A DNA stretch of 64,000 nt. It comes from Petrachloros mirabilis ULC683. GTDB taxonomy: Bacteria; Cyanobacteriota; Cyanobacteriia; Thermosynechococcales; Thermosynechococcaceae. The position numbers were made by a program, and so were the translations under genes. The notes under the pieces are model-generated. The model made no database searches. It had not been told where the DNA came from and was given only the letters and a program-made list of their open reading frames with translations. Below, piece by piece: positions 26,106 to 34,470 of this stretch. Each line of letters starts with the position of its first letter. Within the stretch, counting starts at the first letter, position 1. The stretch spans positions 1-64,000 of the forward strand of contig NZ_WVIC01000003.1 in NCBI RefSeq assembly GCF_009939295.1, written 5' to 3'.

Positions 26106-26330
26106 CTGCATACAACCTGTCTGAAACAAAGATGATTTTGCATCTTCGGTTTATTGTGCAGGGCGGTTTTCCGAATTTTTGTATGAGTACAACCGAATCA
26201 AAATCAATACTTTTTTTGTTGGTTTTTGTTAGAATTAGTCCATGTTTTCATGTAGCCAGTGAGTCTTAACTTAGTTTGAATTGATGTCCTTTTGGGTGTA
26301 AATAGGCTTGCAAAATAGGAGGAAATACAA

Positions 26331-27065
26331 ATGCTGGTTATTCGCCGTGCCCAGGATCGTGGTCAAGTCGATCTAGGTTGGTTGCAAAGTCATCATACTT
26401 TTTCCTTTGGCCATTACTACGATCCACACCAAATGGGATTTGGAAGCCTACGGGTGATCAATGATGATGTAATTCAACCTGGAGGTGGGTTTGATACTCA
26501 TGGCCACCGAAATATGGAAATTCTTACCTATGTGCTTTCCGGTGCCCTAGCCCATAAAGATAGCATTGGCAATGGCTCAGTGATTCGCCCTGGAGAGGTA
26601 CAGCGCATGTCCGCAGGTACTGGAATTTATCATAGCGAGTTTAATGGCTCTCAAAGTGATCCCGTTCATTTATTACAAATTTGGATTTTGCCTGATCAAG
26701 TTGGCTTGCCTCCAAGCTATGAGGAGCGTATTTTCTCAGCGGCAGAAAAGCAGGGAAAACTTCGACTGATAGCTGCTGCCGATGCTCGGGAAAATTCCGT
26801 AAAAATTCATCAAGATGCCAGTGTCTATGCTGCCATATTAGCCCCCGGTGAGGCGGTAATACACCCGCTGGCGGCTGGCCGTCAGGCTTGGATTCAAGTG
26901 GCTCAAGGTAGCGTGGATATCAATGGTCACCGATTGGAGGCAGGGGATGGCCTTGGGGCTACAGAAGTAGATTCTCTGCACCTACGCGGGATCAACGAGG
27001 CTGAAATTCTCTTATTCGATCTACGGTCTACCTTGGACGGTGCGTACTCTGAGTCAGAGGCTTAA
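26331..27065 (+). CDS. Pirin family protein (quercetinase-like)
   Basis: 244 residues with an excellent ribosome site (AGGAGG 7 nt before ATG). Bicupin: LGWLQSHHTFSFGHYYDP, FDTHGHRNMEILTYVLSG (metal-binding His-x-His and Glu), RMSAGTGIYHSEFN and LLQIWILPD are the pirin/YhhW signature. YhhW-type proteins are dioxygenases that can degrade quercetin; the physiological substrate is unknown. Single gene, preceded by an AT-rich region (26106-26330) that probably holds its promoter. Confidence 0.93.
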   Translation: MLVIRRAQDRGQVDLGWLQSHHTFSFGHYYDPHQMGFGSLRVINDDVIQPGGGFDTHGHRNMEILTYVLSGALAHKDSIGNGSVIRPGEVQRMSAGTGIYHSEFNGSQSDPVHLLQIWILPDQVGLPPSYEERIFSAAEKQGKLRLIAAADARENSVKIHQDASVYAAILAPGEAVIHPLAAGRQAWIQVAQGSVDINGHRLEAGDGLGATEVDSLHLRGINEAEILLFDLRSTLDGAYSESEA

Positions 27066-27128
27066 CTTTCTCGGTTGTCAACGGGGGCGGCCTCAACCTG
27101 ATATACCTGAGAAGACTTGCCCGCTTCC

Positions 27129-27279
27129 TTACTTGCTGGTCATTTTGGTATACATCTCAAACAGCTTTTCCAGGCGTTTTCCCGCAGGGAACGCTTCGCC
27201 AACGGTGTCGTTCTTGAAGCGGCGATCGCGGAGCAACTCCTTTGGAGTATCGCTATCAATGCGCTTTAGCACTTCGTCG
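27129..27279 (-). pseudogene. C-terminal gene fragment, family uncertain
   Basis: Minus-strand open stretch with no start, ending at TAA 27129-27131. It encodes DEVLKRIDSDTPKELLRDRR, then FKNDTVGEAFPAGKRLEKLF and EMYTKM. The pattern recalls the C-termini of restriction or helicase-type proteins, but this is weak. It overlaps in another frame with the decayed DUF3368 gene and contains two palindromic repeats that appear to have been accommodated in the sequence. Not functional as it stands. Confidence 0.35.
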
Positions 27280-27312
27280 TTGCGATCGCGCAGCGACTCC
27301 GAAAGAGTATTG
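27221..27312. repeat. Two REP-like palindromes with HIP1 cores
   Basis: Two related units, GCGATCGCGGAGCAACTCC...GGAGTATCGC (about 27221-27252) and GCGATCGCGCAGCGACTCC...GAGTATTGCG (about 27280-27312), each fold back on themselves. They share the HIP1 octamer followed by AGC-N2-CTCC. A shorter related palindrome (CCCGCAGGGAACGCTTCGCC) is just to the left at about 27180. They coincide with the frame-disrupted part of the DUF3368 remnant. Confidence 0.6.
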
Positions 27313-27430
27313 CGTAGGCAACACCTTGAGGAATGACCACTTCGTCACAGAGTTCGCCGAGTAGATGAATGCGGTCAATCTTCGTCAGGCTAATGATGGG
27401 CGAGGCGTTCACGACCCAGCGTCTAACCAC
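27266..27430 (-). pseudogene. Truncated DUF3368 (PIN-like) toxin gene
   Basis: Starting at a GTG (27428-27430) that overlaps the UPF0175 stop, the frame encodes WVVNASPIISLTKIDRIHLL and GELCDEVVIPQGVA. This is the N-terminus of DUF3368 PIN-like proteins, which pair with UPF0175 antitoxins. It stops after 54 codons at 27266, where family members continue to about 160 residues. The break coincides with the REP-like palindromes. The toxin is therefore probably lost. Confidence 0.75.
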
Positions 27431-27674
27431 GACTGACTTCCTCGGCGAGTTCTTCTGGGCTCGTCTGAAAGGGGGAAGCCTCGAAGCGATCTAGTGCTTG
27501 CAGAAAGGCTTGACGGCTGATGCCCGCAATTTCGGCAGCTTTAGATTGGGAAATCATGCCGACTTCGTACCACTTGACGACGGCGGCAATGAGCAATTCT
27601 TGGGCAAATTCGTCGGGGCTACTGCGCAGGGCAGAGAAGGCGCTTTCGGGTAGGTTCAGTTGAATTTGAATCAT
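27423..27674 (-). CDS. UPF0175 family protein (antitoxin-like)
   Basis: 83 residues. The sequence EFAQELLIAAVVKWYEVGMI plus SQSKAAEIAGISRQAFLQAL is the UPF0175 helix-turn-helix signature. These proteins are usually encoded directly before a DUF3368 PIN-like protein and are taken to be its antitoxin and repressor. Here the partner is truncated, so the gene is an orphan antitoxin. It is intact. Confidence 0.9.
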   Translation of the reverse strand: MIQIQLNLPESAFSALRSSPDEFAQELLIAAVVKWYEVGMISQSKAAEIAGISRQAFLQALDRFEASPFQTSPEELAEEVSRG

Positions 27675-27823
27675 AGGATTTCACAGGGTTATGGTTAAGT
27701 TGGCATTTCTAGAGCGACTTCCGAGGAAAGACTCGGCAAAATTCTGGAGAAGATTGCCGGAAACTCGTCACAATGGTTAAGAATGAGACAAGAGTGAAAC
27801 TGTGCTGTGACAAGAGGCTCCCG

Positions 27824-28801
27824 ATGGATATCAAAAACGGATTCCTTGGTGCGGTTGGCAACACACCACTGATCCGCCTCAATAGCTTTAGTGATCAAAC
27901 CGGATGTGAGATTCTCGGTAAAGCTGAATTTATGAATCCTGGGGGGTCTGTCAAGGATCGGGCTGCCCTGTACATTATCGAAGATGCCGAGTCTAGGGGG
28001 CTATTAAGACCTGGAGGCACGATTGTGGAGGGAACCGCAGGCAATACTGGGATTGGATTGGCTCACATTTGTAATGCCAAGGGGTATCGTTGCGTGATTG
28101 TGATTCCAGATACCCAGTCCCAGGAAAAAATGGATGCTCTCCGTGTGCTAGGCGCAGAGATCCGTGCCGTGCCAGCCGTGCCCTATCGAGATCCCAACAA
28201 CTATGTCAAGCTCTCTGGTCGCATTGCCGAGGAACTTGATAACGCCATTTGGGCTAATCAATTTGATAATCTGGCCAATCGTCTGGCGCACTATGAAACC
28301 ACGGGGCCTGAAATTTGGGCACAAGCAGCGGGGCGAGTAGATGCCTGGGTTGCAGCGACAGGGACAGGGGGAACCTATGCAGGGGTTGCGCTCTATCTGA
28401 AGGAGAAAAATTCTAATCTGAAGGCAGTTGTGGCTGATCCGATGGGCAGTGGTCTCTATAGCTTCGTGAAAACGGGGCAAATTCAGATGGAAGGGAGCTC
28501 GGTGACGGAAGGGATTGGCAACAGTCGGGTGACGGCTAATTTGGCTGGTGCCCCTATTGATGATGCCATTCAGATTGACGATCTTGAATGTATAAGGGTC
28601 TTGTACCAGCTTCTAGAGAAAGACGGTCTTTTTATGGGTGGATCGGTGGGCATTAATGTGGGAGCCGCCGTCGCCCTGGCGCGTCAGCTCGGCCCTGGAC
28701 ACACGATTGTGACGGTGTTGTGTGATAGCGGTACGCGCTATCAGTCTAAACTCTATAACCCCACTTGGTTAAAAGAGAAGGGGTTAATGCCCCATGCCTA
28801 A
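27824..28801 (+). CDS. Cysteine synthase family PLP enzyme
   Basis: About 325 residues from ATG 27824 (MDIKNGFLGAVGNTPLIRL); the frame opens 17 codons earlier. PLP-binding Lys in NPGGSVKDR (about K44), the GTAGNTGIGLAHI substrate loop, and GTGGTYAGVALYLKE phosphate loop are present. Makes cysteine from O-acetylserine and sulphide, or a related beta-replacement. The divergence GIGNSRVTANL and C-terminal YQSKLYNPTWLKEKGL suggest the CysK2/'cysteine synthase A' subgroup. Overlaps by 8 bp with the next gene, so co-transcribed. Confidence 0.92.
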   Translation: MDIKNGFLGAVGNTPLIRLNSFSDQTGCEILGKAEFMNPGGSVKDRAALYIIEDAESRGLLRPGGTIVEGTAGNTGIGLAHICNAKGYRCVIVIPDTQSQEKMDALRVLGAEIRAVPAVPYRDPNNYVKLSGRIAEELDNAIWANQFDNLANRLAHYETTGPEIWAQAAGRVDAWVAATGTGGTYAGVALYLKEKNSNLKAVVADPMGSGLYSFVKTGQIQMEGSSVTEGIGNSRVTANLAGAPIDDAIQIDDLECIRVLYQLLEKDGLFMGGSVGINVGAAVALARQLGPGHTIVTVLCDSGTRYQSKLYNPTWLKEKGLMPHA

Positions 28802-29819
28802 GCGCCCTGCTGTCTTGGGTCTGAGGCGCTCAGTTCGACAGGGATGGCTAGCCAGCAAATTTTATATCTATCTGGCGCTGCTCGGGGCGATTCTGGCTTT
28901 TTTTGGCCATGCGCTGTACGACCACTGGCAAGAGGTGAGCGCAATTCCTATGTCCTGGGCTAGTTGGGCGTGCTTGGTCTCGGCAACGGGTGTCACCTTG
29001 CTGGCCCATATCTGGACGGGTTGGGTCTGGGGCTGGATTCTTAGAGATCTGAATCAGCCTGTCAGTTCGGCCTGGGCGGCTCAAGCCTATCTGATCACGA
29101 ATCTGGCTAAGTATTTACCGAGCAATCTCGTGCATCTCTATGGCCGCATTCTGGCGGCGACTCGGATTGGTGTCCCATTTGGGGCTGCTTCGCTTAGCGT
29201 TCTGCTGGATACGATGTTGATGGCCGCAGGAGGGTTGGTGCTGGGACTTTTGAGTGTTCCCGCAGGAGGGCTGCTGGCTGCCGGTTCGAGCCTATTGGCA
29301 ATATTGGTGCTGATTCATCCCTCGATCTTGGGGGGCATTTTGCAGCGGCTGCCCCAACAGTCCAGCCCACAGGGGCAGGTGGATTCTCGTGTTTATTTAG
29401 TGCGCTATCCACTGCTCCCTTTGCTAGGAGAAATTGGGTTTGTGGGGCTGAAAGGACTGGGATTTGTGATGATTGTAGCGGCACTGGCTCCGGTTCCCTG
29501 GAGTTTGGTGCCCGAGCTGATCAGTATTTTTAGTATTGGCTGGCTGCTGGGTTTTATTACTCCAGGACTGCCGGGGGGCTTGGGGATATTTGAGGTCACA
29601 GTCACTACCTTGCTCAGTCAACAGCTCTTACTCTCCGGGAATGAGAATTTTTCCATTGGGGTGGCGATTAGTGCGGTGGCGCTTCATCGCCTGAGTACCA
29701 TTTTGGCTGAAGCCCTGGGCGCTGCCCTGGCCTGGTTGGATCAGCAGGTGGCAGGTTTACCCCCGGTGCCTTCTCTGAAGACGGCTCAAGCGCCGCCCTC
29801 TCGCCCAATATCTAGATGA
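28794..29819 (+). CDS. UPF0104/LPG synthase-like integral membrane protein
   Basis: 341 residues with about eight hydrophobic segments. The motif TNLAKYLPSNLVHLYGR and the C-terminal GFITPGLPGGLGIFEVT are the hallmarks of the UPF0104 family (the membrane part of lysyl-phosphatidylglycerol synthase-like flippases). No catalytic synthase domain is attached. Possibly a lipid flippase or transporter. Translationally coupled to the cysteine synthase gene by an 8-bp overlap, but no functional link is obvious. Confidence 0.85.
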   Translation: MPKRPAVLGLRRSVRQGWLASKFYIYLALLGAILAFFGHALYDHWQEVSAIPMSWASWACLVSATGVTLLAHIWTGWVWGWILRDLNQPVSSAWAAQAYLITNLAKYLPSNLVHLYGRILAATRIGVPFGAASLSVLLDTMLMAAGGLVLGLLSVPAGGLLAAGSSLLAILVLIHPSILGGILQRLPQQSSPQGQVDSRVYLVRYPLLPLLGEIGFVGLKGLGFVMIVAALAPVPWSLVPELISIFSIGWLLGFITPGLPGGLGIFEVTVTTLLSQQLLLSGNENFSIGVAISAVALHRLSTILAEALGAALAWLDQQVAGLPPVPSLKTAQAPPSRPISR

Positions 29820-30049
29820 GTTTGAGGGTGGGGCTGAAGTCATGGGTCAACATTGCGTGATGGCAATCCGCTCAAGAGAAACTGAGAAATTCTGAGGTTA
29901 TTGGTATCGACAGCTCTGGGTGCGATCGCAGACCCTAATTCCATTGAGCCTTGATTCAGAGCGCAAACTCCCCGAACGGATGACCGACATCGCTCAGCAG
30001 TCATCATGACTTCAACGATTCTTCAACGCCAAGAACAGAGGAATTCACC

Positions 30050-31444
30050 ATGACCAGACATGGCCAGCTTTACTTAAGGGATATGGTTCCGCCCCGTTCC
30101 CAATATTATGCCCAGGGACGATTCGGCCGGATGTTCTCAACCTTACCGCCCTTTCTATCTGACACGCCGCAAGTTCGTCAGGCACTCATCGAGCTGGGAA
30201 AACCAGGTGGCATCATGGATCCCCAGGACTCTCCTGCGAATCCCAGCAACCCCAACAACCCCGATAACCCCAAGATTCCCTCTGGATTTACCTTTTTAGG
30301 TCAGTTTATTGACCACGACCTCACCTTTGACCCTACCTCTAGCCTAGAGCGCCAGAACGATCCAGAGTCCATCGAAAACTTTCGCACGCCGATGTTTGAG
30401 CTGGACAGCCTCTATGGCTCGGGTCTGGCAGCCAGTCCTCACCTCTACGATAAAAACCAAAGGGGCAAATTTCTGATTGATGCCAATGCAGATACAGATG
30501 TTCCTCGCAATAGTCAAAATATTGCCCTGATTGGCGACCCCAGAAACGATGAGAACTTAATTGTTTCTCAACTCCATTTTGCCTTTCTCAAATTTCACAA
30601 CGCCATTATGGATCGCCTCAGTGCCGTGGGGATGAGCGATCCGGGAATGCGCTTTGTTGAAGCCCAGCGCCAGGTGCGATGGCATTATCAGTGGATCGTA
30701 CTCCACGAATTTCTGCCTCGTACCGTCGGTCAAGGGGTCGTCCACGACATTTTGCAAAAGGGTCGTCAGTTTTATCACTGGCAGCATGAACCGTTTATCC
30801 CCGTTGAGTTTTCGGTAGCCGCCTATCGCTTTGGTCACAGCCAAGTGCGACCGGGCTATCGGGTCAATAGCGCTTTCGCAGCCTCTATCTTTGGGGCTCC
30901 TGGCACCAATGATCTCTCTGGCGATCGCCGCATTCCCCTAGAAAAGAAGGCAGACTGGAAGCTGTTTTTTGAGTTCCCCAATGAACCTGCTCCAGCCCTC
31001 AGCAAAAAAATTGATGTCAAGCTCTCCACGCCGCTGTTTCAACTGCCATTTTTGCCCCCCAACATGCCCACCAATCCCAATTCACTGGCTCAACGCAACC
31101 TGCTGCGTCACCTGACGTTCAGTTTGCCCTCGGGTCAGGCTGTTGCCCAGGCAATGGAGGTGGAACCCCTGACGGCTGAAGAATTAGCGGAGGCCGGCAA
31201 CATCGACCCGATGCTGGCCACCCATACCCCCCTGTGGTTTTACATTCTGCAAGAAGCGGACAAACGGGCAGAGGGTCACATCCTTGGCCCGGTTGGGGGT
31301 CGGATCGTGGCTGAAGTCTTTATCGGTCTGTTGCAGGGCGATCGCATGTCTTTCTTAAATCAATGCCCCAAATGGCAGCCCACCCTGGGGGCTACGCCGG
31401 GCAGTTTTTCCATGGCTGACCTTTTCAAAATTGCTGGTGTGTAA
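30050..31444 (+). CDS. Animal-type haem peroxidase (peroxidase-cyclooxygenase superfamily)
   Basis: 464 residues; ATG 30050 is preceded by AGAGGAATTC. Active-site residues fit mammalian peroxidases: FIDHD with the haem-linking Asp (D88) and distal His (H89), GDPRNDEN with catalytic Arg (R165) and Glu (E168), and proximal His in FGHSQVRPGY (H263). An Asn/Pro-rich linker is at about 63-76. No signal peptide is visible. Expected to oxidise halides or organic substrates with H2O2. It heads a set with a subtilase 92 bp downstream and an I9-like inhibitor. Confidence 0.93.
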   Translation: MTRHGQLYLRDMVPPRSQYYAQGRFGRMFSTLPPFLSDTPQVRQALIELGKPGGIMDPQDSPANPSNPNNPDNPKIPSGFTFLGQFIDHDLTFDPTSSLERQNDPESIENFRTPMFELDSLYGSGLAASPHLYDKNQRGKFLIDANADTDVPRNSQNIALIGDPRNDENLIVSQLHFAFLKFHNAIMDRLSAVGMSDPGMRFVEAQRQVRWHYQWIVLHEFLPRTVGQGVVHDILQKGRQFYHWQHEPFIPVEFSVAAYRFGHSQVRPGYRVNSAFAASIFGAPGTNDLSGDRRIPLEKKADWKLFFEFPNEPAPALSKKIDVKLSTPLFQLPFLPPNMPTNPNSLAQRNLLRHLTFSLPSGQAVAQAMEVEPLTAEELAEAGNIDPMLATHTPLWFYILQEADKRAEGHILGPVGGRIVAEVFIGLLQGDRMSFLNQCPKWQPTLGATPGSFSMADLFKIAGV

Positions 31445-31536
31445 ACAGGAGGATTAATCACCGTCTATCCCGCAACGAAAACTGATTTTGAAACCCCAAA
31501 ATATGGATTGCAACCCTGAACAAGGAGAAACCTCAC

Positions 31537-32841
31537 ATGTCAATAGAAACGACAGGCCGTTATTTGGTTCTCTTATCAGACAACACGGCTGAATCAGAAA
31601 ATACCTTGAGCGATGTCACCGGTATTCAACACATTGCCCATGCGGCTGATTTTGCAAACCACGCTTTCAGCGCTGACCAACTGGATCAGGGAAATGCGGC
31701 GATCTTTGATCGCCTTGGCGTTGCAGTTGTCTCCCTAGATCCTGATCAGCTTCAGTCCCTCCGAGTGGCCACCGCCACCCGTCGCTCACTCTTAAATGTC
31801 TATCCAGAGCGCATTGTACGAGCCATTGATCAGCCCGCCACCGTGGGGCTGCCGGGAGATTATCTGAAAGGCTATCGGGATGCCGTTTCCCATCTGTACG
31901 AGCAAACAGTGCCTCAGGAACTGGTGGCTACATTGGCAAGGCAACATCAGCCAGTGAACTTTACAGATAACGGTTCAACCTGGGGACTTCAAGCCACCAG
32001 CGTCATCCACTCACCCTATAGTGGGCTAGGGATTAGGGTGGCAGTTTTAGACACCGGCATGGATCTGACCCATCCCGATTTTGCGGGTCGAACCCTCCAC
32101 TCAGAATCTTTTATTCCGGGGGAAACAGCTCAGGATAAAAATGGTCACGGCACCCATTGCATTGGGACATCCTGTGGCCCCAAAGATCCAGAAGACTTGC
32201 CCCGCTATGGCATTGCCTACAATGCCGAGATTTTTGCAGGCAAAGTTCTGAGTGATGAAGGCTCTGGATCTGATGGTGGGATTCTGGCTGGAATTGAGTG
32301 GGCGATCACCCATGGCTGCGCCGTCATTTCCATGTCGTTAGGGGCACCAACTCGCCCAGGCGACACCTACTCCCCCATTTATGAGCAGGTGGGGCAGCGT
32401 GCCCTTCAAAACGGTGCCCTGATCATTGCCGCAGCCGGGAACGAAAGCCAGCAAGATCCATGGACGCCACTCAGAAAAATCCCTCCCAGTCCAGTGGCCT
32501 ATCCGGCCAATGCCCCCTCTTTAATGGCAGTGGCCGCCATTGATCACCAGTTCCGCATTGCTACTTTTTCCAATGGCTCGATTAACCCTCAGGGGGGACA
32601 GGTGGATATTGCTGGCCCGGGTGTGGAGGTCTACTCTGCCTGGCCCATGCCCAGTCGGTATCGCACCATCAGTGGCACCAGCATGGCAACCCCTCATGTG
32701 GCAGGGATTGCAGCACTCTACGCAGAAGCCACTGAAGCCCGAGGCATGGTGCTCTGGGGACTCCTGATGCGGGAAGCGCAGCGATTGGCCTTGTCAACCA
32801 CGGATGTGGGCATCGGCTTAGTAGGAGCACCCATCAGTTAA
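31537..32841 (+). CDS. Subtilisin-like serine protease (S8)
   Basis: 434 residues with AAGGAG before ATG 31537. An N-terminal ~100-residue region (RYLVLLSD, GVAVVSLDPDQLQSL, NVYPERIVRAI) looks like an I9-type propeptide. The protease domain begins near 150: catalytic Asp in AVLDTGMD (D172), His in NGHGTH (H204), oxyanion Asn in AAAGNES (N302), Ser in GTSMATPHVAG (S382). No signal peptide is visible, so it may act inside the cell or leave by a non-Sec route. Lies between the haem peroxidase and a separate inhibitor-like gene, all on one strand. Confidence 0.95.
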   Translation: MSIETTGRYLVLLSDNTAESENTLSDVTGIQHIAHAADFANHAFSADQLDQGNAAIFDRLGVAVVSLDPDQLQSLRVATATRRSLLNVYPERIVRAIDQPATVGLPGDYLKGYRDAVSHLYEQTVPQELVATLARQHQPVNFTDNGSTWGLQATSVIHSPYSGLGIRVAVLDTGMDLTHPDFAGRTLHSESFIPGETAQDKNGHGTHCIGTSCGPKDPEDLPRYGIAYNAEIFAGKVLSDEGSGSDGGILAGIEWAITHGCAVISMSLGAPTRPGDTYSPIYEQVGQRALQNGALIIAAAGNESQQDPWTPLRKIPPSPVAYPANAPSLMAVAAIDHQFRIATFSNGSINPQGGQVDIAGPGVEVYSAWPMPSRYRTISGTSMATPHVAGIAALYAEATEARGMVLWGLLMREAQRLALSTTDVGIGLVGAPIS

Positions 32842-32865
32842 GTCTGTCTGGCCTCCCGATACCTG

Positions 32866-32985
32866 AAACGTCAGCGGTTTTATAGCGGTTTACAGATCAA
32901 TGGAGTACATGGGGTGCAGGGGGCAGTGCCCCCTGCCCCGTATCTCACTCAGGTGAGAACCGCTATAACGAGACCGCTGACGTTT
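32866..32985 (+). terminator. Long hairpin after the subtilase gene, interrupted by a family B repeat
   Basis: AACGTCAGCGGT (32867-32878) pairs with ACCGCTGACGTT (32973-32984), followed by TTTGAAA. Without the family B repeat inserted in its loop this would be a compact stem-loop of the intrinsic-terminator type. The repeat's own ends extend the pairing. It may end or attenuate transcription between the protease and the inhibitor gene. Confidence 0.6.
32881..32967. mobile_element. Family B repeat, copy 2 (short form)
   Basis: 87 bp from TATAGCGGTTTAC to GGTGAGAACCGCTATA. It lacks the GGGGGTGGAACCCCC hairpin present in copies at 13449 and 40456, and has only the GGGGGCAGTGCCCCC stem. Inverted relative to the copies at 13449, 40456 and 50005. 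Inserted in the loop of a pre-existing hairpin. Confidence 0.75.
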
Positions 32986-33031
32986 TGAAAGTGGATAATG
33001 CCAGAGGCCACACATCCCAACAGGAGAGAAC

Positions 33032-33271
33032 ATGGAGCGGATTAAAGTGACTGTAACGGTTCGTGATGCCCATTTAGGGCAAATTGAGACCGTCGCCCAA
33101 AAATTGGCAGATCTGGGTTTGGCGATTGAGCAGACCTTACCCACGATTGGGGTGATTACAGGCACAGTGCGCTCCGAGCAAGTCCAGGCACTCCGTCAGG
33201 TCAGCGAAGTAGAGTTGGTTGCCGCCGAGCAAAGCTATCGGTTGCCCCCCCCAAGTTCAAACATTCAGTAA
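33032..33271 (+). CDS. I9-like protease inhibitor/propeptide-like small protein
   Basis: 79 residues with AGGAGAG before ATG 33032. The predicted beta-alpha-beta-beta-alpha-beta order (RIKVTVTVRDAHLGQIETVA, GVITGTVRSEQVQAL, EVELVAAEQSYRLPPP) matches stand-alone inhibitor I9 proteins, which resemble the propeptides of subtilases. The C-terminal tail after EQSYRL is where I9 proteins enter the protease active site. Similar proteins are sometimes misnamed ketohydroxyglutarate aldolase. Probably inhibits or helps fold the subtilase encoded 190 bp upstream. Confidence 0.75.
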   Translation: MERIKVTVTVRDAHLGQIETVAQKLADLGLAIEQTLPTIGVITGTVRSEQVQALRQVSEVELVAAEQSYRLPPPSSNIQ

Positions 33272-33322
33272 TGCTGCCAACCGCCTTAGAGAGGGTTAAG
33301 GGCGTTTTAAGTAGCAGCGCCC

Positions 33323-34120
33323 CTATCGCAGCGGCCACCAAGACACCTTATCGCGAGTGCTGCTGTAAACTTCTTTGAGTCCTTCTGGGCTTAAAATTTG
33401 GATCAAATCTCCCGAGCTGTCATCCGCTGGGGGTGCGGCAATCAATCTTTCTTGCTTGAGCCCCTTCAACACTTGCTCAACGGTGCGATGGTTGAGTTGG
33501 CTGACCCTGGCAATGATGTCTACTGGCAAGTCAAAGTGATAAATGCCTTGGTCATTGGGTTGATTGCCCAGGGCGCGTTCTTGATAGATGAGCGCCCGGA
33601 GGATGGTGGCTACGGCTTGAGGCGGATAGGTACTGCAATTTAGCAAATGATACTGAAATTTTTCTCGTAACTCGAAAAATAAGTTGTAGCGATCGCGGAA
33701 CATGGGGCTTTCGGTGTATAGACGCTGGATCGTCTCGACCGGGACTTTGATCACATCTGTTGTCTTGTAGGCTTCCACTAGGCTGGGGAATGCCCGACTA
33801 ATGGGCGCAAAACTAATGGGCAAATTGCCCATGCCAAAACAGCCACCGGGATAGTGAAGGGCAATGATGCGATCGAGGGGACTGCTGCGCACCACCACAG
33901 GCCCACCACTAACAATCAGATATAGAAATTCTAAGGACAACCCTGGCCGAAAGGAGGTAAATACTGGGCGGTTGGAATAGAGTTTTTCGCTGGCAAGGGG
34001 CAGATCAGCCAAGATGTCGTCAATCTCTCGGGCGTCTAGTCCTCGCAGGATATAGTTTTGCTTGGCGAGAGGCACCAACGAGTCAGTGGCCTGCTGTTCG
34101 CTTGATTTCACCTTTGCCAT
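33323..34120 (-). CDS. Crp/Fnr-like transcriptional regulator
   Basis: About 265 residues from ATG 34118-34120 (MAKVKSSEQQ); the frame extends 40 codons further but that part is low-complexity. The N-terminal half is a cNMP-binding-type beta barrel (LEFLYLIVSGGPVVVRSS, ALHYPGGCFGMGNL), without the full cAMP-binding Arg/Ser signature. The C-terminal winged helix has PVDIIARVSQLNHRTVEQVLKGL as recognition helix. Target genes and ligand unknown. Convergent with the I9-like inhibitor, 50 bp apart; could regulate the neighbouring peroxidase set, but nothing shows it. Confidence 0.82.
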   Translation of the reverse strand: MAKVKSSEQQATDSLVPLAKQNYILRGLDAREIDDILADLPLASEKLYSNRPVFTSFRPGLSLEFLYLIVSGGPVVVRSSPLDRIIALHYPGGCFGMGNLPISFAPISRAFPSLVEAYKTTDVIKVPVETIQRLYTESPMFRDRYNLFFELREKFQYHLLNCSTYPPQAVATILRALIYQERALGNQPNDQGIYHFDLPVDIIARVSQLNHRTVEQVLKGLKQERLIAAPPADDSSGDLIQILSPEGLKEVYSSTRDKVSWWPLR

Positions 34121-34408
34121 CGTAGATTGCCTTGTACGGTGCGGCTGAGGTGGAAAACTAGTCCAACTTGAACTGATGTTTCCACCCCTGCTGGATATTG
34201 GGTGTTGGTAATGAGTGAGATCAGGTGTCCTGAAACTCATATCACAGCGAGTCTGCTTGGGGCTTTAGCGCTGCATTCAAATACCCAATACGTCCATTCT
34301 GACATGAAACCCCAACCGTTCTGGCAGTAAAACATCAGGGTGCAGATCAGAACTTGTTTCAAGATGGTTTACAAGATATTTAAGATTCAATAGGAATGGG
34401 GCTTTTTT

Positions 34409-34436
34409 ATCTAAACTCTGCGATCTAAACTCTATG
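34409..34436. promoter_or_regulatory. 14-bp tandem repeat upstream of hisA
   Basis: ATCTAAACTCT occurs at 34409-34419 and 34423-34433, 14 bp apart, ending about 35 bp before the hisA start. Could be an operator or simply a small duplication. The rest of the 350-bp interval 34121-34470 shows no gene. Confidence 0.35.
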
Positions 34437-34470
34437 ATCTTTTGTATGTGCTGACCTTTTGATGACCCTC

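Noticed and set aside
27040-27336. Plus-strand open frame of 98 codons after the pirin gene
   Set aside because: Antisense to the decayed DUF3368 region, Arg/Ser-rich without family features.
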